DNA of 64,000 nucleotides from Micromonospora inyonensis (GCF_900091415.1 NZ_FMHU01000001.1:1240001-1304000); one strand, 5' to 3'. Counted from the stretch's first letter, positions 45,701-54,104 are shown. Notes: generated by a model not told the origin, from the letters alone. Numbers and translations: made by a program.

Positions 45701-46732
45701 CCCGTGCTCGCCGCACCGGGTGCGTAGCGTCCGCCAAGTTTCGGCGTCGAGCCCGCCGGCGTGCCGGGCGAAGCGGGGAGGCTCGGTGGAGTCGGCGGCG
45801 CGGGTCACCGGCAGGCCTGGCGCCGGAGGAAGCTCCGGACCGCGGGCCGCCCAGTAGGCCCGGTCGCGCTCGCGCCGCTCGGTCCACTCCGAATCGACCG
45901 CCCGGGCGCGCAGCAGGTCGGTGAAGTCAGCGGGAGGTTCGGGCAGGGACGCGGCGAGGTCGGCGACGAGTTGTCCCCACTGACGCATGAGCAGCATCCA
46001 GCCGGCCATGTCGGTGACCAGCACGTCGACCCCGACGAAGAGGCGCGTGCGGCCGTCGGGCAGAAACGCCGCGTGCAGGTCGAACAACGGCCACTGGCCG
46101 GCGGCGCGTACCTGGTGGGAGCGGTCGTACCGGACCATGGCCAGCATCTCGGCCACCTGTGTGGGCGCCGCGTCGCGCAGATCGGTGACGCCGATGCGGT
46201 ACGGACCGACTGAGGGCAGGATCTGCCCGCGGCCACGCTGGTCGACCACCATCCGCAGCATCGGGTGGTGGTCGACCAGTCGGTTCCAGGCGACTTCGAG
46301 CCGCTGGAGGTCCGCGGCCGCGTCGTCGCTGCCCCGGTCGAATTCGTAGTAGTAGAAGGTCGCCACCCCGCCGAGAACCAGACCAGACTCCCGCCCGACA
46401 AGGTAGGACTCCTGAACCGGAGTCAAGGGAAAGACCGACGGGTCCTCCGGCTGCCGGCTGGTGGCAGGAGTGCTGAGCAGTTGCCCGGCGGGCGCCGACA
46501 AGTGCCGGGCGAGGTCCAGTGCGGTTGCGTTGTCGAGAAATGCCGTCAGCGGAAGGTCGTGTCCGGTGCGCTCCCGGATCCGGCGGCGGAGCCGTACGGC
46601 AGTGAACGACTCCAGACCCAGGGCCGTCAGCGCTGTTTCCGCGTCAAGCAGCCCTGGGTCCGTGCCGAGCACCTCGGCGATGCAGTCGAGTACGTCGTCG
46701 AGGGCTGCTTCGGGCTTCAGGGGCAGGTTCAT
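42782..46732 (-). CDS. NRPS: carrier - Cy - A(Cys) - carrier
   Basis: 1,316 aa from ATG 46732 (GGAG about 9 bases upstream), not from an earlier in-frame start at 46795, which overlaps the promoter. Order: carrier (LGLESFTAVRL, Ser near 42), Cy domain about 95-530 with D-x4-D-x2-G (DVLVTDMAG), A domain about 575-1065 (FTSGSTGQPKGVE, YRTGDLGRW, NGKIDH). Its pocket motifs FDLSVFDIYG, SGDWIPLTLPD and GGATEASIWSI are those of cysteine-activating A domains, close to the code DL(F/Y)NLSLI. About 75 unassigned residues flanked by Pro/Ala-rich linkers follow, then a second carrier (VGATSLTLVLTYRR). It resembles HMWP2 cut after its first PCP. The first carrier would hold the starter acid. It is first in the long operon and follows a promoter covered by a palindromic operator. 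Confidence 0.92.
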   Translation of the reverse strand: MNLPLKPEAALDDVLDCIAEVLGTDPGLLDAETALTALGLESFTAVRLRRRIRERTGHDLPLTAFLDNATALDLARHLSAPAGQLLSTPATSRQPEDPSVFPLTPVQESYLVGRESGLVLGGVATFYYYEFDRGSDDAAADLQRLEVAWNRLVDHHPMLRMVVDQRGRGQILPSVGPYRIGVTDLRDAAPTQVAEMLAMVRYDRSHQVRAAGQWPLFDLHAAFLPDGRTRLFVGVDVLVTDMAGWMLLMRQWGQLVADLAASLPEPPADFTDLLRARAVDSEWTERRERDRAYWAARGPELPPAPGLPVTRAADSTEPPRFARHAGGLDAETWRTLRTRCGEHGVTPTAALLAAFAVVLGRWGAGDQVCLNTTLFDRPESPEGIDLVVGDFTTTALVGTPRFDPASWSGFAGYATDLNRRFWEDLDHRSVSGVEVLRQLGHASGAPPYPVVFTSGVGLAGDAAAPASWLGEEVFGVSQTPQVLLDHIVWDEGGSLRVAWDAVVGAFPEGYLRGMLDAYLRLLHRLTEAAAWKDPSLAWDPFVLPVEPLDVEPFPDSGPLLHDPVSNAARRVPEYPALYAGGSATSHRRLAENVAATAAALVTAGVRAGDLVAVAGEKGPAQIAAVLAVNAVGAGYLPVEPSWPDARVAAICARAGVRHALVGRGVRTGWPGGVIPHRLTASGRPSARAGEVVSGPATPPQSRPDPDATAYVIFTSGSTGQPKGVEIEHRAARATIDDIVDRFGVNSGDRVLALSALSFDLSVFDIYGVLGAGGALVLPDPVRQRDPQHWLELAERHGVTVWNTAPALLEMLVEYAEIEPEAAGRALRTLRLVMLSGDWIPLTLPDRLRRLAPQARVMSLGGATEASIWSITYPVADVDPQWRSIPYGRALRGQSFHILDPDGGPCPVGEPGELFIGGDGLARGYIGDPEQTAHRFARHPVLGERLYRTGDLGRWRDDGNIEFLGRVDRQVKIRGHRIELGEIEATLSRHSGLRQCVVAAVAGPDERPRLAAYVVPKAGHAAPPAGELAETLRERLPDYMVPSRFLVLESLPVTPNGKIDHAALPNPYRIEDAPPVTQPPQPAATPPAPAPNGPDWVGPAIAEAAALGLETALVVRPGRLSPARALVASARWLERVHAGSSAHAVTLVERIPADGLIELAYRHTDPSPAADTSPVPQPATVTQPAAAAPERPEPEPAGHQVAGGMHPADPAITDAVIAVLTDLTGELVRPDSTFAAVGATSLTLVLTYRRLHESIAPRLALADVFGHATVASLAAHITALAATQDPRTHEPADTSAPPSARRSSRLAARTRAQEVDR

Positions 46733-46800
46733 CCGGTCTCCGTAGCTGCGATGGCAGTGTGGAGCGTTCCGCCGGGAGGACGGCGGGCGGCGCACCGGGA

Positions 46801-46829
46801 ACCATAGTTGAAAATGAAAGCCGTTTCAA
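46801..46829 (-). promoter_or_regulatory. NRPS operon promoter overlapped by metalloregulator-like palindrome
   Basis: On the minus strand -35 TTGAAA (46829-46824) and -10 TATGGT (46806-46801) are separated by 17 bp. A palindrome TTGAAA-N10-TTTCAA (46808-46829) covers the -35 and spacer, as for a repressor of the Fur/Zur kind. The start codon is about 70 bp downstream. The site also overlaps the stop codon of the upstream methyltransferase gene. Confidence 0.6.
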
Positions 46830-47584
46830 TCTTGGTGTCGAAGTTGCCCCCCGGTACGGATCGCGACGTACAGCCCGGCGTCGGGATGGCCGACTTGCCG
46901 CGTGGTCAGCCCGTGCTCGGTGAGCTCCTTGCTGAGCTCCGCCTCGTCCATGACCCACCAGTCGTAGTCCACGGTCACTTCGGACACCGGCCGCCCTTCC
47001 GCCCGTTGGACGAGGTAGGTCATGTGCCACCTGACCCGGTGTTCACCCGCGACCTCGGCGCTCGCCCAGCCTTCGTAGGTCAAGTCGCCCACGCTGCTGC
47101 TGGCCATCCGGCTTCTGGTGATACCGACCGGGCGCGTCGGCGGGGAGAGGTTGAGGATCACACGACCTCCGGGAATCAGCCGGGGTACGATCCGCCGCCA
47201 CAGCTCCCGCCGGTCGTCCGGCGACAGGTGCCCGATCATGTTCATGGCCACCAGCGCCCGTATGCGCTCAGGGAGCGGGGTGTTCAGCGCGTCGGTCGGT
47301 GAGACGGTGACGCGCGCCCGCAGGTGCGCGTCACCGTGCGCTCGGGCGAGGAGCACCGCGCGGAGGGTGGGCGAGGGCTCGACGGCAAGGACCGGTGAGT
47401 TGTCAGGTAGGGCGGCACAGATCGTCTCCACTCCGCGTCCCGTGCCGGCGCCCAGGTCCACGGTGACGTCGGTCTCGCCACTGAGGCCACTCAGGGCCTC
47501 GACGAGTCCGGGAGCGAAGAGCCCCCAGGCGTCGGCGATGAGGATGTCCATGTACTCGGCTGATCGTGCGTACGGATCGTCCAT
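46826..47584 (-). CDS. SAM-dependent methyltransferase, class I
   Basis: 252 aa from ATG 47584, chosen for GAGGA just upstream. SAM-binding motif I is VTVDLGAGTGRGVETI near residue 45, with VLAVEPSPTLRAVLLAR next and ALVAMNMIGHLSPDDRREL later. It is a small soluble Methyltransf_11/25-type enzyme, unlike the two assembly-line-derived methyltransferases of the operon. It lies just upstream of the NRPS operon in the same direction and has its own Fur/Zur-like palindrome 25 bp before the start codon, so co-regulation with the cluster is likely. Substrate unknown; it could modify the starter or finished product. Confidence 0.8.
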   Translation of the reverse strand: MDDPYARSAEYMDILIADAWGLFAPGLVEALSGLSGETDVTVDLGAGTGRGVETICAALPDNSPVLAVEPSPTLRAVLLARAHGDAHLRARVTVSPTDALNTPLPERIRALVAMNMIGHLSPDDRRELWRRIVPRLIPGGRVILNLSPPTRPVGITRSRMASSSVGDLTYEGWASAEVAGEHRVRWHMTYLVQRAEGRPVSEVTVDYDWWVMDEAELSKELTEHGLTTRQVGHPDAGLYVAIRTGGQLRHQD

Positions 47585-47608
47585 GTCTTCCTCTACTCGA
47601 AGGTCCAC

Positions 47609-47623
47609 CGATTATGACAATCG
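47609..47623. promoter_or_regulatory. Fur/Zur-type box before methyltransferase gene
   Basis: CGATTATGACAATCG fits the 7-1-7 Fur-family box at about 9-10 of 14 fixed positions and is itself a 5-5-5 inverted repeat. It includes CATAAT (minus strand), a possible -10. It lies 25 bp upstream of the methyltransferase start. Confidence 0.45.
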
Positions 47624-47641
47624 TTCCCGGAAATGGCGAGG

Positions 47642-47850
47642 GGCGTGGACGTCCGAGGTCTGGACGCCGGTCTGGACGTATCGACCAACACTGAAGCCAG
47701 TGCACTTCGTAGCCAAGTTCGAAGACCTGTTCGCTTGGACAGCGCGACGAACCCGGGGAAGTAGGGTCACCGAGGCCCGGCACTGGTACAACGGACGACG
47801 CGACAACGACGCATCCAGCCTGCTACACGCCTGGCTGCACTTCGAGAGCC
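47642..47850 (+). other. Unrecognised coding remnant cut by an IS
   Basis: One plus frame reads VHFVAKFEDLFAWTARRTRG, RVTEARHWYNGRR and LLHAWLHFESLY, protein-like in composition. It runs into the left end of an IS at 47851 without a start codon of its own. I do not recognise a family. It may be the interior of a gene interrupted by the IS. Confidence 0.3.
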
Positions 47851-48781
47851 TGTACGGTGCCAATACCTGTCGCACCTGCTGTGAGCTAGGGCTTCGTGAG
47901 TTCGGTGCACCTTCGTGACCATGGTGTTTCGATTGATCTATCTGGTCACGATCCGCGTGCTCGACGCCCTGCTGCGCGCGGCCCGAAGTGACAACGTCGT
48001 GCTCGCGGAACTGCTGGCCCTTCGCCATGAGGTCGCGGTGCTGCGCCGCCAGGTCCACGGCCGACCACGCCTGTCCTGGCCAGACCGGGCGATCCGCGCT
48101 GGCCCGGCGGCTGCCCCGTGCGGTGCGCGCACACCGGATCGTGGCCCCGGCGACCCTGCTGGCCTGGCACCGCCGGCTGGTCCAACGTCGCTGGACCTAC
48201 CCCCACCGCGGCGGCCGACCGCCCGTCAGCGACGAGACCCGCCAGCTCATCCGCCGAATGGCCCGGGACAACCCCCGCTGGGGCCACAAGAGCTGCTCGG
48301 ACTGGGCCACCGCGTCGGTCTCGGCACCATCCGCCGAGTCCTGGCCCGTGGCCGCCTCGGCCCCGCACCTCGCGACACCGACACCACCTGGCGGACATTC
48401 CTGCGTGCCCAGGCCACCGGCCTGCTGGCCGCCGACTTCTTCCACGTCGATACCGTATGGCTGCGCCGCCTGTACGTGCTGGTCGTCATGGAGATCGCCA
48501 CCCGCCGGGTCCACCTGCTCGGCGTGACCGAGCACCCGACCCAGGCGTGGGTGACCCAGCAGGCCCGCAACCTGCTCATGGACCTCGGAGAACGCACCAG
48601 CGACTTCCGGTTCATGATCCGCGATCGCGACACCAAATACGCCGCATCGTTCGACGCCGCACTCGCCGATGAGGGCGTACAGGTGGTGAAGACACCGCCG
48701 CGCACACCGAAGGCGAACTGTTTCGTCGAACGATGGGGCCGCAGCATGCGCGAGGAACTGGTGGAAAAGACGCGACGCTGA
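47851..48781 (+). mobile_element. Integrase-core IS, copy 1 (degraded)
   Basis: The left end TGTACGGTGCCAATACCTGT matches the inverted repeat of the intact copy at 51121. The transposase frame (47915-48781) reads [20 protein letters not shown], shifts frame near 48095, shifts back near 48300, then continues through [19 protein letters not shown] and [18 protein letters not shown]. It ends early at [11 protein letters not shown], missing the last about 80 residues. No right end was found. Confidence 0.8.
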
Positions 48782-48982
48782 TCGCGCTCGCCCTCGGCTC
48801 TGGCCAACCGGAACCGCCAGTCCTCGCCGCTCGGAGAATCCCGGCATGGTGTTGCATTTCGGTATTGTCACATCCGTCCACCATCGTCGTTACGTTCGCC
48901 CTTCGCCAAACGCCAGGGTTCATCTCTCCGTGACGGTACGACTATCGTGAGTAAGAATTCCCGAAGAAGGAGAGGACCTCTC

Positions 48983-49498
48983 ATGCCGTTGTCAGTGGCG
49001 GATCTCGCGGCGCCCGGAAACACACCGATCACGATCCTGTCGACGACCTTTCCGAACGTGTATCTGCGCATGGACGGCACCGGGGTGACGACCTGGAACG
49101 GGTCTGGCAGTGGGGTCGTCAACTGCCAATTTGGCGCGGGACCTTACGAGAAGTTCAAGGTTCTCCCGCAGGCCGACGGCTCGTTCGCCTTCGCGTCGGC
49201 GACCTTTTCGAACGTGTATCTGCGCATGGACGCCGCCGAGTTGCCGCAGATCCCCGGGGGCCGGGCGGTGGAACCGTCAACTGCCAGGTCCACGTGGGTA
49301 CCCACGAGACGTTCAAGCTTCTCCCGCAGGCAGGTGGTTCGTTCTCCTTCGAGTCGACGTTGTTTCCGAATTCGTTTTTGCGCCTGGTCGGCTTCGGGGT
49401 TACGGCCTCCACCAACGGTGGCGGTGGGGTAGTCAACTGCCAGTTCGGCGCCCCGGGTGGCGATCACGAAAAGTTCTTTCTCAACGTGGCAGCCTAGC
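48983..49498 (+). pseudogene. Three-repeat beta-trefoil/fascin-like protein, frameshifted
   Basis: From ATG 48983 (AGGAGAGG upstream) the sequence encodes three repeats of about 50 aa with the pattern TFPNVYLRMDGTGV, GVVNCQFGAG.YEKFKVLPQ and DGSFAF. This looks like a single beta-trefoil or fascin-type domain, probably a lectin-like or secreted/surface protein, though no signal peptide is seen. A one-base shift in a GGGGG run near 49260 moves the frame; the rest continues as THETFKLLPQAGGSFSFES to FFLNVAA and a stop at 49498. It may be a true pseudogene or a sequencing error at the homopolymer. Confidence 0.6.
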
Positions 49499-49617
49499 CT
49501 CGGCCCTTCGTTAAGGGCGGTCACAGGGTGGGCAGGAAGCAAAGAAGTGCCTCTCTGATCAGGGAAAATGGGACTTGCTGAGGGTCCGATGTTCCTGTCA
49601 CGGAAGGCACGTGCTGG

Positions 49618-50089
49618 GTGAAGGCTACCGCAACACGTCCGAAGATCGCGGTCACCGGTGGTGGACGGGGCGTGGTGGGCCACGTCGGTGCCCGCCTGCT
49701 TGCGGATCTGGCCGACGTGACCGGGCTGACCAGCGCGTTCGGTGAGGCCTTGGCAGGAATGCGGCAGCGGCAGGGCGGGCACGATCCGGGCCGTGTCACC
49801 GTGGACCTGGCGGTGATGCTCGCCGACGGCGGCGAGGCCATCGCTGATCTCGCGGTGCTGCGGGACCAGCCCGCCCTGTTCGGGCCGGTCGCCTCCGACC
49901 CGACCGCCTGGCGGCTGCTGTCCCGACTGGACGAGCCGATGCTGGCCGAGCTGCGGGCCGCGCGGGCCCGAGCCCGCGAGATCGCCTGGGCCCAGCACGC
50001 CGACACCCGCGGTGACCTGCCGCAGCCGATGGTGGCCGGCCGGCGGGTCGACGGTCTGGTCCTGGACATCGACGCGACGATCGTGCTCT
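49618..50089 (+). pseudogene. IS1380-family transposase, 5' part
   Basis: From GTG 49618 the product reads GGGRGVVGHVGARLLADLAD, GLTSAFGEAL, DLAVMLADGGEAIADLAVLR and VDGLVLDIDATIV, the first catalytic Asp of IS1380 transposases. It is interrupted at 50090 by the left end of IS copy 2, and the remaining about 300 residues are absent from the window. The stretch 49499-49617 before it looks like the IS1380 left terminus. Confidence 0.88.
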
Positions 50090-51120
50090 TGTACCGTGCC
50101 AGAACTCATCGCACATGCTGTGAGCTCGGTTTTATCGGCTCGGGCTGATGATCGCCGGTATGGTCGTGCGGTTGCTGTACTTGGGAATGATCCGCCTGTT
50201 CAGCGGTCTGGGGCTACTGATCCGCAGCGACAAAGTGCTGCTGGTCGAGGTCCTCGCGCTGCGGCCTGAGGTGGCGGTGCTCCGCCGCCAGGCTCGGGGC
50301 CGGCCGCGACTGTCCTGGCCGGACCGGGCGATCCTGTCCGCCCTGGCGCGCCTGCTGCCCCGCCGGATACGGGGACACCAAATCGTCACTCCGGCGACGT
50401 TGCTGGCCTGGCACCGGCGGCTGGTACGACGCCGCTGGACCTACCCGAACCGACCCGGCCGGCCACCGGTCAGCGACGAGATCCGGGACCTGGTGCTGCG
50501 GCTGGCCCGCGAGAATCCGCGGTGGGGGCACCGCCGAATCCAGGGCGAGTTGCAGCGGCTGGGCTATCGGGTCGGAGCCGGCACGATCCGCAGGATCCTG
50601 GCCCACCGACGTGTCGGCCCGCCGCCCCGCCAGCAGGACACCGACTGGCGAACGTTCCCGCGCACCCAGGCCGCCGGCTTGTCAGCGATCGACTTCTTCC
50701 ACCTCGACACGATCCTGCTGCGACGCCTCTACGCGCTGGTGGTCATGGACGTGTCCACCCGGAAGGTTCACCTGCTCGGTATTACCGCGCACCCACCGGA
50801 CAGTGGGTGGTCCAGCAGGCCCGTAACCTCCTCATGGACCGGGGTGAGGGTGCCAGCCAGTTCCGGCTTCTTATCCGCGACCGCGACGGCAAGTACCCAA
50901 CCGCCTTTGATCACGTCTTCGCCGCCGAAGGCATCACAGTGGTCAAGACCCCGCCCCGCACTCCACGAGCGAACTGCTTCATCGAACGTTGGGGCCGCAA
51001 CCTCCGCGACGAATGCATCGGCCACGTGTTGCTCTACAACGAGCGACACGCGCTGGCCGTAGTCAGCGAGTACGTGGACCACTTCAACGACCACCGGCCA
51101 CACCAAGGCCGGCAGCAGCG
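50090..51120 (+). mobile_element. Integrase-core IS, copy 2 (frameshifted, 3' end lost)
   Basis: The left end TGTACCGTGCCAGAACTCAT lies inside the IS1380 transposase gene. The transposase starts at 50148 ([20 protein letters not shown]), carries [20 protein letters not shown] and loses frame near 50800 (HPPDSG). It continues in the next frame with [20 protein letters not shown] to [12 protein letters not shown]. At 51120 it meets the left end of copy 3, so its tail and right repeat are missing. Confidence 0.85.
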
Positions 51121-52309
51121 TGTGCCGTGCCATAACTCGTCGCACATGCTGTGAGCCGGGAGTTCTCGGCTCGGGCTGATGATCTCTGGTATGACCGTGC
51201 GGATGCTGTACCTGGGAATGATCAGCCTGTTCAGCGGACTGGGGTTGTTGATCCGGGGCGACAGGGCGTTGCTGGTCGAGGTTCTCGCGCTGCGGCATGA
51301 GGTAGCGGTGCTCCGCCGGCAGGTTTCCGGCCGGCTGCGGCTGTCCTGGCCGGACCGGGCGGTCCTGTCCGCCCTGGCCCGCCTGCTGCCCCGCCGGATA
51401 CGGGAACATCGGATCGTCACCCCGGCCACGTTGCTGAACTGGCACCGCCGCCTGGTACGACGCCACTGGACCTACCCCAACCGACCCGGCCGACCACCAG
51501 TCAGCGACGAGATCCGGGACATGGTGCTACGGCTGGCCAGAGAGAACCCGCGATGGGGACACCGCAGAATCAAAGGCGAACTACAGCGGCTCGGCCATCG
51601 GATCGGAGCGGGCACGATCCGACGGATCCTGGCCGGCTGGCGGGTCGGCCCGCCGCCCCGCCAGCCAGACACCAACTGGCGCACCTTCCTGCGCAACCAG
51701 GCCACTGGCCTTCTGCCCATCGACTTCTTTCACCTCGACACGATCCTGCTGCGGCGCCTGTACGCGCTGGTGGTCATGGAGGTGTCCACCCGACGGGTCC
51801 ACCTTCTTGGCGTCACCGCGCACCCCACTGGGCAGTGGGTGGTCCAGCAGGCCCGTAACCTCGCTATGGAGCTGGGCGAGCGTGCCAACCGGTTCCGGTT
51901 TCTCATCCGCGACCGCGACGGCAAGTACACCGCCGCCTTCGATCACGTCTTCGCCGCTGAAGGCATCACCGTGGTCAAGACCCCGCCCCGCACCCCGCGG
52001 GCCAACTGCTTCATCGAGCGCTGGGGCCGCAGCCTCCGCGACGAATGCACCGACCACGTGTTGATCTACAACGAGCGGCACGCGCTGGCCGTAGTCGGCG
52101 AGTACGTCGACCATTTCAACGACCACCGGCCGCATCAAGGGCGGCAGCAGCGGCCACCCAACCACGACCCGGCCGCCAGAATCCCCATGGACAAGCCCGT
52201 ACGACGCCGACGACGACTCAGCGGGGTGACCAACGAGTACCACCGGGCGGCATGAAATGATCTTCAAAATGCCAGGTCAAAGCCACTGAACGAGTTTTGG
52301 CACGGTACA
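51121..52309 (+). mobile_element. Intact integrase-core IS, copy 3 (1,189 bp)
   Basis: The left end is TGTGCCGTGCCATAACTCGT and the right end, read inward, TGTACCGTGCCAAAACTCGT: 18 of 20 identical. Ends starting with TGT fit IS481-like elements. A single full-length transposase gene fills the element. No target-site duplication is visible, because the left neighbour is a truncated copy of the same IS. Confidence 0.85.
51179..52255 (+). CDS. Transposase, rve integrase core (IS481-like)
   Basis: 358 aa. An N-terminal hydrophobic segment ([19 protein letters not shown]) is followed by a helix-turn-helix region ([15 protein letters not shown], then [20 protein letters not shown]). The rve DDE core follows: [20 protein letters not shown] (first Asp), [18 protein letters not shown] (second Asp) and [20 protein letters not shown] (Glu). 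It ends HRPHQGRQQ and a basic tail. All three catalytic acidic residues are present, so the copy may be active. The start at 51179 follows copies 1 and 2; a shorter start a few codons in is possible. Confidence 0.9.
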   Translation: MISGMTVRMLYLGMISLFSGLGLLIRGDRALLVEVLALRHEVAVLRRQVSGRLRLSWPDRAVLSALARLLPRRIREHRIVTPATLLNWHRRLVRRHWTYPNRPGRPPVSDEIRDMVLRLARENPRWGHRRIKGELQRLGHRIGAGTIRRILAGWRVGPPPRQPDTNWRTFLRNQATGLLPIDFFHLDTILLRRLYALVVMEVSTRRVHLLGVTAHPTGQWVVQQARNLAMELGERANRFRFLIRDRDGKYTAAFDHVFAAEGITVVKTPPRTPRANCFIERWGRSLRDECTDHVLIYNERHALAVVGEYVDHFNDHRPHQGRQQRPPNHDPAARIPMDKPVRRRRRLSGVTNEYHRAA

Positions 52310-52367
52310 GGGTGAGAGACCTTCCCGCCGGGCCGTCGCAGCGCGGCTCCGCGCCCATCGTCGCACT

Positions 52368-52556
52368 GTTGTGATCCTCGCCCGACGCGGGGCCGGGCAC
52401 AGCCTTCGCCCAGCCAGCGAACCTGCACGGACCCAAAGCCTCGTTGCGATCCTCGCCCGGCGAGCGGGGGCCGGGCGCAGCCACGCCAGCGCGATGAACA
52501 TCCCCGAGCCGACCTCGTTGTTGCGATCCTCGCCCGGCACGGGGGCCGGGCGCAGC
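52368..52556. CRISPR. CRISPR-like remnant: three degenerate repeats, two spacers
   Basis: Repeats at 52368-52403, 52443-52481 and 52520-52556 share GTTGYGATCCTCGCCCG at one end and GGGGCCGGGCRCAGC at the other. They differ by small indels in the middle (36, 39 and 37 bp). They enclose unrelated spacers of 39 and 38 bp. Each repeat can fold through CGCCCGG...CCGGGCG. No cas gene is in the window. Spacing and non-repeated inserts favour a decayed CRISPR array; a triplicated palindromic element is the alternative. Confidence 0.55.
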
Positions 52557-52624
52557 GGGTCGGTGGGTGCATCAGGTGGCTCAGCACTTGAGCACAGTTT
52601 GGTGATCTCGTCTCACTCGTCGCG

Positions 52625-53225
52625 GGCAAACACCACCCGCCTGCACTACACCCGCGACGTCGAACGCGTCCTGATCCCCCACCTCGGCCAGTACCGCCTC
52701 GCCGACCTCGACGCCCAACTGCTGCGCACCGTCTTCGACCAGATCGCCCAGACCACCAACACCAAAGGACTACCCCAGTCCGCCTCCGCGATGCAGCACC
52801 TACGCACCACCCTGCGCGCAGCCCTCAACCTCGCCGTCAAACAGGAACTGATCGAGAGCAACCCGGCCCGGTGCATCACCGTCGCCGGCTACCGCAAACC
52901 CCACGCCCAGGTCTGGACTGACGACCGCGTCCGCGCCTGGCAGACCACCGGCGAGCACCCGACAGTGGCCGTGTGGACCGCCGAGCAGCTCGGCGCGTTT
53001 CTCGACACCGTGGTCGACGACCCGCTGTTCGCGTTCTGGTGGCTCACCGCCCTGCGCGGCCTGCGCCGCGGCGAGGTATGCGGGCTACGGTGGACCGAGG
53101 TCGACCTCGACCGCGGCGTGCTGTACGTCGAGCGCAACCGCACCACTGCCGGCTATCAGGTCGTCGAGGGGGAGCCGAAAACCGCCGCCGGACGCCGACC
53201 CGTCGCCCTAGACAAGCGCACCGCA
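52625..53225 (+). pseudogene. Tyrosine recombinase (phage-type integrase), truncated both ends
   Basis: About 200 residues are readable: TRLHYTRDVERVLIPHLGQY and LAVKQELIESNPARC from the N-terminal core-binding domain, then AEQLGAFLDTV and TALRGLRRGEVCGLRWTEVD containing the first catalytic Arg, and the hairpin Lys region (EPKTAAGRRPVALD). The rest of the catalytic domain (HxxR, final His/Trp and Tyr) is absent after about 53225, and the N-terminus merges with the CRISPR-like repeats. It cannot recombine DNA. It probably marks the remains of an integrated element. Confidence 0.85.
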
Positions 53226-53226
53226 G

Positions 53227-53418
53227 ATGCTGCCTTTCGCTGCAAGCGGCGGGACAGCCCGCGACGTCATGGACCGTATGCGGGCCGACGTAAGCCTGCG
53301 GTCATGGCTTCCCGGGGACATGTTCGCCGCGCTCGCGGCCTGCGCCGGGGCGGAGGATTTCACCAAGCTCGTTGAGCAGATCATCTCCACCGACCTGAGG
53401 AGCTTTCCCCGTGAGTAG
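53227..53418 (+). pseudogene. Unrecognised C-terminal gene fragment
   Basis: The frame ends ARDVMDRMRADVSLRSWLPG, MFAALAACAGAEDFTKLVEQ and ISTDLRSFPRE, and its TAG overlaps the GTG start of the next gene. That overlap is typical of an operon, so this is probably the true 3' end of a gene once co-transcribed with the reductase and deaminase. Its 5' part was replaced by the integrase fragment. No family recognised. Confidence 0.4.
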
Positions 53419-54104
53419 GCGGCCATACGTCCTGCTGAGCTGCGCCACGTCCATCGACGGCTACCTGGACGACACCACCGCGGCGAGGCTGCTGCTGTCC
53501 AATGACGCCGACTTCGACCGCGTCGACGCCGTACGCGCCGAGTGCGACGCGATTCTCGTCGGAGCCAACACCATCAGGAAGGACAACCCTCGGCTGCTCG
53601 TTCGGTCCCAGGCCCGCCGTGACTCGCGGATCGCACGCGGTCTGCCCGCCTCGCCAACGAAGGTCACCTTGACCGGCCAGGGAGACCTCGACCCGGACGC
53701 GCAGTTCTTCCGCGCCGGCGACACCGAGAAGATCGTGTACTGCGCCACCCCTGGGTGGGACAAGGCACAGGAACGGCTCGCCGGCGTAGCCACGGTCGTG
53801 GACGCAGGCAACCCGGCCGACCCACGGCGTGTCGTGGAAGACCTGGCGTCCCCGTGGCATCCAACGGCTGATGATCGAAGGTGGCGGCACCATCCACACC
53901 CAGTTCCTCGCCGCCGGACTCGCGGACGAACTACACCTCGTCATCGCGCCCTTCTTCGTCGGCGACTCGACGGCACCCCGCTTCGTCAACGACGGCTCCT
54001 ACCCCTGGAACCCCAACAATCGGGCCCGACTCGTCGAGACACGCCAACTCGGCGACGTCGTCCTTCTGCGCTACGCCCTCTCCCCCCGGTGCGGCCAGGC
54101 ATGA
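53411..54104 (+). pseudogene. RibD C-terminal-type (DHFR-like) reductase, frameshifted
   Basis: From GTG 53411 the product reads VLLSCATSIDGYLDD, ECDAILVGANTIRKDNPRLL and KVTLTGQGDLD, then after one extra base in a CCCC run near 53850 continues in another frame as RGIQRLMIEGGGTIHTQFLA, DELHLVIAPFFVGD to CGQA. These are the NADPH-binding and substrate motifs of the RibD reductase/dihydrofolate-reductase-like family, which reduces pyrimidine or pterin-type ribosyl compounds. Total length about 230 aa is normal. If the shift is real the enzyme is dead; a sequencing error at the homopolymer is equally possible. It overlaps the deaminase start (ATGA). Confidence 0.75.
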
